Source: Geomicrobium sp. JCM 19038
GTDB lineage: Bacteria > Bacillota > Bacilli > Bacillales > Marinococcaceae
Direction of reading: 5' to 3'
Length of the DNA: 64,000 bases
Assembly (NCBI RefSeq): GCF_000698125.1
Contig: NZ_BAXA01000014.1
Coordinates: forward strand, 45,551-109,550
The translations under genes and the position numbers were made by a program. The notes beneath the pieces are model-generated. The model was not told the DNA's origin. It did no database searches and saw nothing but the letters and a program-made list of their open reading frames with translations. Position 1 is the first letter of the stretch, and each line of letters starts with the position of its first letter. Below, piece after piece: positions 35,389 to 45,661 of this stretch.

Positions 35389-35872
35389 ATGCCGTTTAGA
35401 ATCTATCAAGGCGATACCGTGGTAACAGAGGAGGAAGCCTCTTGAAATCACAGGTGTTGATCCAAACACGAATATTGAAAGTGGAGAATACAAGGTTGTG
35501 AGAATAGAAGGCGACAAGGAGTCCGAGCCAGTGGACATACCTGCTTTTACCACGCTTCCAATTGAGGTTGAGGGTGTTAGCCTAACCCCACGTTCATCAA
35601 GCGCTGAGACAGGCGAAGAGGGCAGTAGACAAGTTAGCGCTACGGTTAACCCATCCGACGCAACAAACAAAGCTGTGACGTATTCAGTTAGTCCAGATGC
35701 AGAGGGTTTGTCAGTAAGTGGTGGAGGCCGTGTGTCATGGACAGCGGATACGCCTGCTGGTGAATATACAACTACTGTCACTACAGAAGATGGTTCCCAT
35801 ACAGACACGCATACCTTAACGCTTACCGATCCACAAGAAGAGCCTGAGGAACCCGGCGAAGAAGGTGATTAA
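35389..35872 (+). CDS. FN3-like plus Ig-like (Big_2) decoration protein, frameshifted
   Basis: ATG at 35389 behind AAAGGAGGGG. Reads MPFRIYQGDTVVTEEEAS, then one base is missing near 35440 and the frame continues LEITGVDPNTNIESGEYKVV, which resembles FN3 strands C to G. From about residue 60 there is a bacterial Ig-like domain (VEGVSLTPRSSSAETGEEGS RQVSATVNPSDATNKAVTYS). Acidic C-terminus. No FN3 A/B strands are encoded; see the capsid and tail extensions. Probable virion surface protein. Confidence 0.65.
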
Positions 35873-35874
35873 GA

Positions 35875-36273
35875 ATGCCATATTTGACGTATGAGGAGTT
35901 CGAAGAACTTACAAGTAAGGATATTGGCGAGGATGAGTTTAAATCACTGTTGCCTAAAGCGTCTGCAATCTTAGATAACGTCACGAGTCACTTTTATGAT
36001 CATGTTGACATCAAAGCCGATAATAGCTGGCGCGTAAATAAGTTTAAGGCGGGATTGGCTAGTCAGATTGAGTATTTTCATGTGTTAGGATCGTCAACCT
36101 ATGAGGAGATTAACAACGCCCCACAACAGTTTAGCGCTGGTCGTACGAGTGTATCTAACGCTAGTCGTTATAATTCTTCCGGAGAAAATGAAACAAAGTC
36201 TCTAATAGCAGAAGATGTTTATATCTACCTTGAAGGTACAGGATTACTCAATGCGGCGGTGAGTGTATGGTGA
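35875..36273 (+). CDS. Head-tail connector/adaptor protein
   Basis: 132 residues, MPYLTYEEFEELTSKDIGED...LLPKASAILDNVTSHFYD, the usual helical adaptor that docks on the portal. First of four small connector genes with overlapping ends. Confidence 0.7.
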   Translation: MPYLTYEEFEELTSKDIGEDEFKSLLPKASAILDNVTSHFYDHVDIKADNSWRVNKFKAGLASQIEYFHVLGSSTYEEINNAPQQFSAGRTSVSNASRYNSSGENETKSLIAEDVYIYLEGTGLLNAAVSVW

Positions 36274-36605
36274 TGCCTAAGCCGCCTGCTGACTTTTGTA
36301 TTGACCAATTTGAGTATCACAAGTTTATTCGTGATGGTTGGAATGGGGCGGAATATGAGGAACCAGTCATTGTAAAGAGTGCTCGCATTGATCGAGGGGC
36401 TGAATATTCATCTAACTCAAGCGGGAAGCAATTGCTCTATAATGGTATCGTTTTTTGTTACGAAGGAATCACATCACCTTTGCCACAATTTAAGACTCAA
36501 TCCATTATTCGATTCGATGGTATAAACTACACAATCACAAAAGTCATTCCCATTTATGAGGCTTACGACAAGGTGCTGTATTCCTACGAATTGGAAGTGA
36601 TCTAA
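36267..36605 (+). CDS. Minor capsid/head closure protein (Minor_capsid_1-like)
   Basis: 112 residues with YHKFIRDGWNGAEYEEPVIV, ARIDRGAEYSSNSSGKQLLY and IIRFDGINYTITKVIPIYEA, the stopper-like beta pattern. Overlaps the upstream gene by seven bases. Confidence 0.72.
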   Translation: MVMPKPPADFCIDQFEYHKFIRDGWNGAEYEEPVIVKSARIDRGAEYSSNSSGKQLLYNGIVFCYEGITSPLPQFKTQSIIRFDGINYTITKVIPIYEAYDKVLYSYELEVI

Positions 36606-36932
36606 ATGGTTAGTGTTGATATTAAATTGGATGGTCCTAAGAAGAAGTTGAGCCAACAAAACGTACAGCAAGGGCAATATGCGATGAGCAATCAGGCGTT
36701 AGCAGATATGAACCAATTTGTGCCGATGGATCAAAGTATCTTACGTAATACTGGCTCACTTGGCATTGACGGCAAATCAGTAAGTTGGCACACCCCATAC
36801 GCCAGGCGTAAATTTTACGAGCCAATGTATAACTACACCACTCCGGGTACGGGTCCTCGTTGGGATATTAAAGCCAAACGAATCTTTATCAAGGATTGGG
36901 TGAACGCATTCCAGAAGGGGGCAGGATGGTAA
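36606..36932 (+). CDS. Minor capsid protein (Minor_capsid_2-like)
   Basis: 108 residues, MVSVDIKLDGPKKKLSQQNV...FVPMDQSILRNTGSLGIDGK...WDIKAKRIFIKDWVNAF. The pattern matches tail-completion-type minor capsid proteins. Confidence 0.75.
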   Translation: MVSVDIKLDGPKKKLSQQNVQQGQYAMSNQALADMNQFVPMDQSILRNTGSLGIDGKSVSWHTPYARRKFYEPMYNYTTPGTGPRWDIKAKRIFIKDWVNAFQKGAGW

Positions 36933-37363
36933 GTGGATTTATTAGAGCGCTTAGTCGATCAGGTTAACAGCATCCCCAACCTACCTGTTCGTTGTGAGCC
37001 AGGTTACCTCAAAGAGAGCGAATCATTTGTTGTTTATCCGATTCCGGGGTCGAGTGTCGTAACTGAGTACTTTGACGGGACAAAAGACCAGCAACTGAAT
37101 TATGAGTTTGCCATGAAATCTAAGGTTCCGGGCCTTATCCATAGCACTTTATGGATTGTACAGAACGCACTAGAACAAGTGAGTCACATCGAAAGTTCAG
37201 ACGGTAGCTTTGATTTTGACGAGCTAGTAATGACGAACAAACCATTTATCAACCAAGCGGATGATCAAGGATGGTTTGTTTTTTTATTGAATGTGCAAGC
37301 GAAAGTAACCACTTATAACAAGGAGAGTGTAAAGAATGGTAGATTGAAAAACGCATTGCGTAA
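36933..37363 (+). CDS. Minor capsid protein (Minor_capsid_3-like)
   Basis: About 143 residues, MDLLERLVDQVNSIPNLPVR...YPIPGSSVVTEYFDGTKDQQ...TNKPFINQADDQGWFVFLLN. As written it runs into the tail gene to 37811; this fusion is an artefact of one missing T at 37343-37345. Restoring it ends the protein NGRFEKRIA at 37363 and opens the tail protein at 37336. Confidence 0.75.
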
Positions 37364-37811
37364 GCATGAAGTGCAAGAATATGTACCAGGTGCAGAGCCG
37401 GAGACATCAGAATGGTTGGAATTATCTAGATGGATCTCTGACATTTCTGATGACAGCAACGAAGAAACTGAGGATCAGGCCTACTATGATGGGGATGGAA
37501 CGCCGGAAACGGATGTTATCTCTGTAGCGCTAGGTTATTCAGTGGAAGGGACATATGATCCAGAAGACGAAGCCCAAGAGCTAATTGCTCAAAAGCGCTT
37601 TAAGCTCGGTCAAGGACGTAAGTTATGGCATCGAGTTACACGTGCAGATGGCAAAGAGCAGTATCTCGGTAGAGCAACAGTTTCGGCCATTGTCGCAGGA
37701 TCAGGTGAAGCGAGTGCGTACGAGGCATTTGGCTGTACCATCACGTATGATCAACTCCCTGAGGTTACAAAGCTTGATGGTAGCAACGGCGGTGGATCGG
37801 GGGAGCAGTAA
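37336..37811 (+). CDS. Major tail (tube) protein
   Basis: About 159 residues. AAGGAG 11 bases before ATG at 37336; MVD(L)KNALRKHEVQEYVPGA, then SVALGYSVEGTYDPEDEAQE and KLWHRVTRADGKEQYLGRAT, the siphovirus tube-protein pattern. Ends in a Gly/Ser linker (DGSNGGGSGEQ) and the CGGGGGAG motif before the stop. Confidence 0.78.
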
Positions 37812-37870
37812 GCCCCGAGGTTGTTTCCGTCAACCCAATGACAAGCGGGGCAAATATCGAAGTTGAGTAA
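37798..37870 (+). other. -1 frame C-terminal extension of the tail tube protein
   Basis: A -1 shift at CGGGGGAG (37798-37805) reads GGAV then SPEVVSVNPMTSGANIEVE and stops at 37868-37870. It is exactly 23 residues, as in the capsid protein, and aligns without gaps with 9 identical positions. A hairpin terminator follows the extended stop directly. Confidence 0.7.
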
Positions 37871-37871
37871 A

Positions 37872-37891
37872 GGGGCGCAATGCCCCTTTTA
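37872..37891 (+). terminator. Short terminator after the tail tube gene
   Basis: GGGGC-GCAAT-GCCCC followed by TTTT. Probably partial, tuning expression of the abundant tube protein against downstream tail genes. Confidence 0.65.
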
Positions 37892-37908
37892 TATAAGGAG
37901 TGGTAAGC

Positions 37909-38352
37909 ATGACAGGCATTGAAATCGAGGTTAAACGAACGGGTTTTCCAGTGAAAATCGGCGAGATTGAATTATGGTTCGATAGCTCACTGGAGAATCT
38001 ACGTCGGTTTCTGAACGTCAAGGAAATTGCACAGGATAAATTAAAAGAAGCGCAAGAAAAAGCAAAGCATATTCATTTCCCGGATGACCTCGAAACGGTC
38101 GATGAAGAGGCAGTCGATCAAGCGTTAGACGTTAATAAAGAGTTTATCGCAGCACAATACGATATTATTTTTGGTGACGGGCATTTTAAAGAGATTTACA
38201 AAAAGTATCCTGACATGATGGCGTTAGAAGATTCGCTTGAAGCCGTTGGAGTAGCAATTGCGGAACGAATCGAATCACAAGAAACTGTTAGAGCCGAGAA
38301 GGTTGAAGCGAAGAAAAAAGAATACCTAAATAAAAAAGCTAAAAAGAAATAG
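37909..38352 (+). CDS. Tail assembly chaperone-like protein
   Basis: 147 residues, MTGIEIEVKRTGFPVKIGEI ELWFDSSLENLR..., position and size of gpG-type chaperones. Lys-rich tail (KKKEYLNKKAKKK). ATG at 37909 behind AAGGAG. Confidence 0.65.
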   Translation: MTGIEIEVKRTGFPVKIGEIELWFDSSLENLRRFLNVKEIAQDKLKEAQEKAKHIHFPDDLETVDEEAVDQALDVNKEFIAAQYDIIFGDGHFKEIYKKYPDMMALEDSLEAVGVAIAERIESQETVRAEKVEAKKKEYLNKKAKKK

Positions 38353-38360
38353 GTGATTAG

Positions 38361-38948
38361 ATGCGGTTAAATGACCCATTGATCACCTCTTTTTTATTTA
38401 ACGAAACCGAGTATCAGATCGACCTAGCTTTTGATAATGTCTTAGACGTTTTTGATGTGCTTGAAGACACGTCTTTAAGGGATTATGAAAAGGTAGATGT
38501 AGCGTTAGGTTATTTGTTCGATGATCAAGAGTTGCCGCAAGCATTTGGAGATAAAACAGAGCTGTGGAATCACGTTTACAAAGAATACATTGCCATAGCA
38601 GACGAGAAACCCATCATTTATGACCGTGAAGGTAACCCAATGCCAAGCCCTGAGGAAGATGACGAAGACAGGCAACAGTATATCAGTGTAGAGCAGGACG
38701 CAGAGTATCTCTTTGCGTCTTTTTTGCAGGCTTACAACATCAATCTGTACGAGCGTCAGGGGCGTATGCATTGGCTCGAATTTAAGGCGTTGCTTAACGG
38801 GTTGCCGTCCAATACCATCATGCAACGCATTGTGCAGATACGGGCATGGAAGCCATCTAAAGGTGACTCAGGTAAGTACAAAGAGGAAATGCGTAAATTG
38901 CAAAAGGCGTATGCGTTAAAAGGCACTGTGAGTGAGGAGGTGGATTAG
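38361..38948 (+). CDS. Phage Gp15 family protein (tail assembly)
   Basis: 195 residues. NDPLITSFLFNETEYQIDLA FDNVLDVFDVL and the C-terminal LLNGLPSNTIMQRIVQIRAW KPSK fit the A118 Gp15 family, the second chaperone gene before the tape measure. Confidence 0.8.
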   Translation: MRLNDPLITSFLFNETEYQIDLAFDNVLDVFDVLEDTSLRDYEKVDVALGYLFDDQELPQAFGDKTELWNHVYKEYIAIADEKPIIYDREGNPMPSPEEDDEDRQQYISVEQDAEYLFASFLQAYNINLYERQGRMHWLEFKALLNGLPSNTIMQRIVQIRAWKPSKGDSGKYKEEMRKLQKAYALKGTVSEEVD

Positions 38949-41900
38949 ATGGCAACAGATGGAAGCATTACTATCAAAATTTCCGTTGATGGAAAAGAAG
39001 TCGACGTCGCAGCTAAACAACTGGATAACTTACAGGAGTCAGGCGTGAAGTCAGGTCAGGGGATTAAATCTGCTGAGGATGTTTTGAATAACCTCGCTGA
39101 TAGTAGTAGCAAAGCAGGATCAAGTGTCAAAGGTGCAAGTGATTCCATCGACGATCTAGGCTGGAGTGGCGAAAGCGCTAGTAGCGGACTGAATGGCGCT
39201 GAGGGTGCAATAGATGGGATCAGTGATAGCAGTTCACAGGCCTCTTCGACGGTTAAGGGAGCTAGCGATGCAATCGATGGTTTGGGTGATAGTGGATCAA
39301 ATGCCAGTGACGGGCTAAGTAGTACTGAGGGCGCCATTGATGGTGTATCAGACAGCAGTACGCAAGCTCCTCCAGTGCAAAGGGTGCGGCAGATGCCATC
39401 GATGGGCTAGGAGATAGTGGAGCAGGAGCAAGCAACGGATTGGATAGTGCATCAAGTGCTGTTGATGGCGTGTCTGATAGCAGTAGCCAAGCATCAAACA
39501 GCGTAGATGGTGCAGCTAGCGCAATTGACGGTCTTGGTGATAGCGGTAGTGACGCAAGCCAAGGTATAGATAGTGTTAGCGGTGCAGTCGATGGTGTATC
39601 AGATAGTTCAAGCCAAGCGTCTTCGACCGTGAAGGGTGCGTCAGATGCTTTAGATGGTTTAGGGGATTCGGGCACTCATGCCAGTTCAAATCTCGATGGT
39701 ACAGGAGGATCGATTGACGGAGTCTCTGACAGTAGCAGTCAGGCGGCATCATCGGTTAAAGGTGCATCAGACTCCATTGACGGATTGAGCGACAGTAGCA
39801 CCAATGCAAGTAATGGATTGCAAAGCGTAGACGGGGCAATTGATGGAGTTACAGACAGTAGTTCTCAGGCAACGTCTGCCGTCTCAGGTGCAGGCGACGC
39901 AATCGATGGCTTAGGTGAAAGTGGCAGTAATGCTAGTAACGGACTACAAGGCACTGAAAGTGCAATCGATAGCGTTTCCGATAGTAGCACAGAAGCAACG
40001 TCAACTGTACAGGGTGCTGGTGATGCTATTGACGGACTAGGGGACAGCGGAAGCAATGCCGGAACCGGGTTACAAAGTGCAGAAGGTGCGATTGAAAGTG
40101 TCTCGGATAGCAGTGTGCAGGCGACGTCTACAGTAAACGGAGCAAGCGAAGCTGTGGAGGGTTTAGGTGAGAGCGGCACTAATTCAACTGAGGGATTGAA
40201 CGGAGCAAAAGAGGCTGTTGAAAGTGTAAGTGAAAGTAGCTCGCAAGCTTCGCAAACCGTGAAAGAGACTAGCGAATCGATGGAAGGTTTGGGAAAAAGC
40301 GGAGAGAACACAGCGGGCGGAATGAAAAACGCACAAGAGTCAATTGACGGCACTGGAAAAAGTAGTTCCGATGCAAGCAAAGAAGTCGGCGGTATGTCAA
40401 AAGAGATGGACGACGCCGATCAGACTGCTCAGAAAGCATCAATCTCAGTGCGTCAGCTAGCCGAATCCATCGGTCTTGTTGCTATTGCAACTGTAGCAAT
40501 CAGGGAGTTAAATAAGTCTCTTGATGATGCGATAGCCCGTTTTGATACTCTAGATTCTTTTCCTAAAGTATTACAAGCATTAGGAGTATCGGCAGATGAA
40601 TCTGAACGAGCTATGACTCGTTTAGCAGATGGTATCGATGGGCTGCCCACAAAGTTAGATGAAATAGCTAGTACTGCACAGAGGATGTACACTTCATTTG
40701 GCGATATGGACAAAGCAACTGATACAGCTCTTGCACTTAACAACGCATTACTAGGATCAGCAACTAGTGCGGGCGCGGCTCAAAGAGGTATAGAACAATA
40801 TCTTAAAGTATTACAAACAGGAACCCTTGATTTAACAACATGGAGAACGTTATCAGAAACAATGGATGTTGGGTTGGTTAAAATCGCTGAAAGCTTTGGT
40901 TTTGCAGGAGCTAGCGCAAAAGATAACTTGTATACTGCCCTTCAAGATGGGACCATACCTTTAACTGAATTTAACAATCGATTAATAGAAGTTGGTACTG
41001 GTACAGGAGTCATGGCAGACCTTGCAAGGCAAAATAGTTTAGGGATTGCTACATCACTAACTAACCTTAGTACTGCAGCATCGAGAAACTTGGCAAATAT
41101 TATTGATTCATTTAATGAGTTGTCGCGAGAAATTACAGGCCAAACGATTGCAGAGAATATAGATAGTATGAAAGCTGGAATTGATACGTCATTCTCAGCC
41201 ATACAAAGTATCATTCAAGCTACTACTCCTTTCTTTGTAGCTTTTGCTACAGTAGTTCAAGCTGCAATCCCTGTTGTGAGCGCCTTAACGCCAGCATTAA
41301 TAGGTATGGCAGCCGCATTTGCTTTACATGCAACAATATCTACAATGGCAGCTGCAATACAAAAATCTAACACTATAATGCAGACCGGGGCACTAATTGT
41401 AGATTTGTTTACTATCGCAATTAGAAAAAGGAGTTTAGCTGAGGCACAAAGCACAGCATTGATATACGCATATATAGCTGCACAAGCTGCTAAAAATGCA
41501 ATATTAGCAACAGCTTCTACGGTGATGGCAGTTTTTACAGGTAGCATATCTTTGCTAACAGCAGCTAAAATTGCCGCCACAGGTGCAGCGAATGCTTTAG
41601 CGGTAGCTGGAGATTCTTGTTAGGACCAATTGGATGGATTACTGCGGCAATCGGTTTGTTAGTTGGTGGAATCATAGGTTTAATTTCTTGGCTTACTAGT
41701 GCTAGTGAGGAATCGGAAAGGTTGGCAGAAGGGAACGAACAACTTGCCGAAAGTACAGAAGCGCTCAATGAATCAGTAAATTCATCTTCTGAGACTTATA
41801 GACAAAACCAGACGGAAATTAGAGGAGCAGCTGAAGAAAATCAAAACCTAGCGGATAAGATTGAAGACTTAACTAACAAAGAAAACAAATCTGCTGCAGA

Positions 41901-44048
41901 AAAACAGATGCTATCCCAATATATTGAACAGCTTAACGGATCAATAGATGGTCTGAATTTAGCTTATGATCAGGAAGCAGAAGCATTAAACATGTCGTCA
42001 GAAGAATTGAAACATCGTATTGATCTCATGCGTGAACAAGATGTTGCACAAGAAGCGTTATCTCGTCTTACAGAAATCACTCAACAACAGGCCGAAGTTG
42101 AAGAGGAATTAGCTAAAGTTATTGAGCAAAGGAAAGAAATTGAAGAAAGCGGTAATCTTACTAGAAGTGAATCGAAGGAAAGATCGGAAGAATTGAATGA
42201 GACAGAAAATGCGCTCAAGGAAACCCAAGCTGAACTAGGCGAGCAATACAAGGTTACCGAGGAACAAATTGCCACTGCTTCTGAAAATGCTGCTACAGCA
42301 ATTGAAGAAGGAAATCTCAGACAAATAAATTCTTATGACGATCTTGAAGGTGCGCTTAAAGAAGCGGTCGATGCAATGTCTGATCAATACGAAAAATTAA
42401 AAGACGTTGCAACAGATGCTTTTCAGAAGATCGACCTCGAAACTGAACACACGATGGAAAGCATGATTGAAACAATGCAACACAACCAGACTGCTGTAGC
42501 TGAGTGGGAGAGAATCAAGCAAGGTTGATGGAGTGGGCTGCTAAAGAACAGCACACTGGCTTTATGAGTTGGATTGAACAATTAGGTCCAGACCAAGCCG
42601 CCGAGCTATCGGTTTTGGTTTCAAATTTAGACTCCTCAAATAATGATCAAGACGGGAAGCTCAGTGAGTTAGCTAACATTTACGGTGATGGTGCAAAAAC
42701 TGCTACCGACGCCTATGCATTAGCAATGGGAGAGGGTAATGAAGAAGCTGTTAGAATGGCAGCTAGTATGGTTGATGACAGTGCTATTTCGATGAGGAAT
42801 CAAATTGCTAGTGCGGGTTTTGATGAGATTGGTCTTATGGTTCCTGCAGGAATGGCACAAGGTATTGAATCTGGTACAAAAGATGTTGAGAGAGCTACCG
42901 AGGGTCAATCAGAGGCTACGATCGCCGCAGCTAAGAACAAGTTAGGCATCAACAGTCCATCAAGAGTGTTTAGAGACATCGGGACAGGCATCACAGACGG
43001 ATTAACTCAGGGGATTACAAACGGCTCTAATAATGTCACAAATGCCGTCAATCAGATGTTTAACCGAGTGATTGCAGACACAAACCGTAGTTTTAATCAG
43101 ATTGTACAGACCAATAACACGGCCGTTAATCAAGTAGAGCAGACGTTAAGTCGATTGCCAGTCGTTACGCAACAGCATATGACCAGCATGGTTAACCAGA
43201 TGCAAAACGGATCAACGGTCATGGTCGCTACGATCACAACATTATCGACGAGCATTTTACCGCCGTACGAGCAATCATTACAGCGTCTGACGCAGATTAC
43301 TCAGGTCAATATGGCTCGCAATAACCAGTTGATGCAAAATGGTACACGACTCATGCTTACCACGATGACTACGTTTGCTCGAACATTGCCTGCTGAGCCT
43401 GAGAGAGCGTTTAACTTGTTGACAGCAAATACCCAGCAAGCCATGAGTAACATGGTTAATCGAGTAGAGTCGGGTTCCAGCTCAGTCTTATCCGTTCTCA
43501 ATTCCTTATCACGGGATATGGTAAGTGCTTTTAATAGCTTACCTAGCGATTTCCAACAGATCGGAAATGACGCAATGTCTGGCTTGCAGAGAGGTCTTGA
43601 AGCTGGTCGATCACGGGTGATGCAAACGGCTAGAAGCATTGCAAATGAAGTACGGAGAACCATGCAGAGCGCTCTTAAAATCAACTCTCCATCTCATGTG
43701 ATGAGGGACGATGTAGGTCGTTGGATTCCGGCTGGTATCGCAGTAGGGATCGAGAAAAACGCTGATATGGTTTATCGAGCGCTTGATGACCTATCAACAG
43801 GCATGATTAAACCCGTCACACCAGAAGTGGCGCTAGGAACATCTAGGATGGTTAATAACGCAATGAGTGCAGAGGTATCGGCTAACAGACGTAATTCTGG
43901 TGATAGCAATGGCGGTAAATCACCTCAAACCATTATCCACCAACAGATCGACCAGACGTTTACCCGCACAGCTAACCCATCAGACGAACGCCGTGATCAA
44001 CGCAAAGCTAACAAACGACTCGCAGAGGATTTAGGAGGGCTGACATAA
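38949..44048 (+). CDS. Tape measure protein with large repeat region (three frameshifts)
   Basis: About 1,700 residues. It sets tail length. N-terminal ITIKISVDGKEVDVAAKQLD, then ten 42-residue repeats, a conserved TMP core (VRQLAESIGLVAIATVAIRE; FDTLDSFPKVLQALGVSADE; GTLDLTTWRTLSETMDVGLV), hydrophobic segments (LGPIGWITAAIGLLVGGIIG), a coiled coil, and a C-terminal helical region with two copies of LKINSPSHVMRDDVG/LGINSPSRVFRDIG. Three single-base losses (about 39367, 41611, 42518) divide it into four open frames; the protein is otherwise continuous. Confidence 0.88.
39132..40390 (+). repeat. Ten tandem 126-bp (42-residue) repeats in the tape measure gene
   Basis: Unit first half GASDAIDGLGDSGSNASDGL, second half STEGAIDGVSDSSTQASSTV; each 42-mer is itself two related 21-mers. 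A half unit precedes them (SAEDVLNNLADSSSKAGSSV). The first eight units are Ser/Gly/Asp-rich and close to consensus; the last two diverge (Glu/Lys richer). Repeat copy number would scale tail length. Confidence 0.85.
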
Positions 44049-44893
44049 TGCGTGTAACATATACAAATGCACGGGGACAGAGCATTGTGTTTGCCCGTAA
44101 TTCTCGTGCTGAGCATCGAATAAGGGATATACAGGGGTTAGGTGGTAGTGATGTAGAGACACAGATGCAGGCAGCGCCGTTCCAAGACGGCTCAACGTAT
44201 TTAGATACGTATATGGACCCTCGTTCAATTGTTATTAACACTTCTAATTTCGGGGATACTCGAAAGTTGGATGAGAAACGCAGGCAGTATGCTAGAGTAT
44301 TTAATCCAAAAGCTGGAATGGGAAGGCTTAGAGTGGTTACTGAAAGCGGAGAAGACTACACAATCTTTTGTCTGGCTGACGGTGCGCCGAGATTCAGCAA
44401 AGGTGGATCAGAAGGATTTGTAAAACAAAATAGCTCAATTGAACTTTTAGCCCCTAATCCATATTGGCTAAGCACAAGGGAATTCACAGAGGAAATGGCT
44501 GCCTATGTTGGCGGATTATCCTTTCCAATGAAGTTCTTTTTCTTTTGCAAGACGGGGGATGATGCGATTATCCGCAATGACGGTGATGTTGCCACGCCAG
44601 TCATAATCCAGTTTAATGGTCCTTCAATTAACCCAATGGTTATCAATAAAACCACGGGGCAGTTTGTTCGTATTAACCAACAATTGAACGAGGGTGATGT
44701 ACTTGAAATCTCTACTTCAACCACAAACAAGTATGTTCGTATAAATGGTCAGAACGCTATGGGATACATTGATTTGAGGTCAGTGTTTTGGAATTTAGTG
44801 CCGGGACGAAATGTCGTCTCTTATGAAGCAGATGAAGGACATGAGAACGCAAGAGTACTTTTGAAATACAGAAAACAATATGTCGGAATCTAA
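44048..44893 (+). CDS. Distal tail protein (Dit)
   Basis: 281 residues, siphovirus tail-tip hub protein. MRVTYTNARGQSIVFARNS, YLDTYMDPRSIVINT, KLDEKRRQYARVFNPKAGMG and IELLAPNPYW are the family landmarks. Overlaps the tape measure stop. Confidence 0.82.
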   Translation: MRVTYTNARGQSIVFARNSRAEHRIRDIQGLGGSDVETQMQAAPFQDGSTYLDTYMDPRSIVINTSNFGDTRKLDEKRRQYARVFNPKAGMGRLRVVTESGEDYTIFCLADGAPRFSKGGSEGFVKQNSSIELLAPNPYWLSTREFTEEMAAYVGGLSFPMKFFFFCKTGDDAIIRNDGDVATPVIIQFNGPSINPMVINKTTGQFVRINQQLNEGDVLEISTSTTNKYVRINGQNAMGYIDLRSVFWNLVPGRNVVSYEADEGHENARVLLKYRKQYVGI

Positions 44894-44903
44894 GGGGTGA
44901 AGT

Positions 44904-45650
44904 ATGACGCAGTTAGACAGTCGTTTTTATGATGACGGTAGAGAGTACACGGCTAGGGATTGGGGACAAGTGTTTCAGTATCTCGCTGGTGACGGTGTGA
45001 TGCCTGGCGAAGGGTTGGAGTTTCAAATTACACAAAACAACCCTTTATCAATGGTCGTTCATATTGATACGGGCGTTTGTTTTATTGAAGGGCGCTACGG
45101 TCGATTAGAGGAACCAACGAACAAGACAGTTGCAGATTCTAATGAGTCCTTTGATAGAATAGATCGCGTAATCATCAGAATGGATCAAATTAATGGGATG
45201 GATATATATATTAAACGCGGTAACGCTTCTTCTGTACCCTCGCCCCCTGATTTAATGCGATCAGAAGCAATATATGAAATTAGTATTGCACAAATTTATG
45301 TGAGTGCTGGCGTTAATATAATTGAACAAAAAGACATTACGTATGAGAAAAACAATTACGAAGTATGTGGACATGCTTTGCCATTTAGCTATCTTATAAA
45401 CAAAAGAATTATGCAAGAGCCGAGAAGAGAAGAATTTATTAGAAATGGTGAAAATTACATCATTCGTATCGAAAATTATGTTGGCGATAAGAGGATTTAC
45501 GAGGAGGTCTATAACCGGAGTGACAATAACAATATTTCTTATATTGATAGAAATGCTTATGATCCAACAGGGGAGCATTTAGTATTAACATCAAGAGAAT
45601 ACGTTAATAGAAATTCCAACGGTTACATTACAGGAACGTCAAACAGTTAG
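44904..45650 (+). CDS. Tail/baseplate protein
   Basis: 248 residues. MTQLDSRFYDDGREYTARDW...VVHIDTGVCFIEGRYGRLEE...DRIDRVIIRMDQ is a pattern of upper-baseplate/adhesin attachment proteins in siphoviruses. The C-terminal third has lower GC and Asn/Tyr-rich sequence, suggesting a recombined receptor-binding end. Confidence 0.6.
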   Translation: MTQLDSRFYDDGREYTARDWGQVFQYLAGDGVMPGEGLEFQITQNNPLSMVVHIDTGVCFIEGRYGRLEEPTNKTVADSNESFDRIDRVIIRMDQINGMDIYIKRGNASSVPSPPDLMRSEAIYEISIAQIYVSAGVNIIEQKDITYEKNNYEVCGHALPFSYLINKRIMQEPRREEFIRNGENYIIRIENYVGDKRIYEEVYNRSDNNNISYIDRNAYDPTGEHLVLTSREYVNRNSNGYITGTSNS

Positions 45651-45661
45651 GAGGTTTTAAA

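Noticed and set aside
36933..37811. A single 292-residue fusion of minor capsid and tail tube protein.
   Set aside because: A ribosome-binding site and ATG sit at the junction, and one missing T restores two normal-sized proteins in their usual order.
39262..40380. Long minus-strand open frames opposite the tape measure repeats.
   Set aside because: They are by-products of the Ser/Gly/Asp-rich repeat codons, with no ribosome-binding site.
39132..40390. CRISPR-like or satellite array.
   Set aside because: The 126-bp units keep one reading frame with protein-level conservation and lie inside the tape measure gene.
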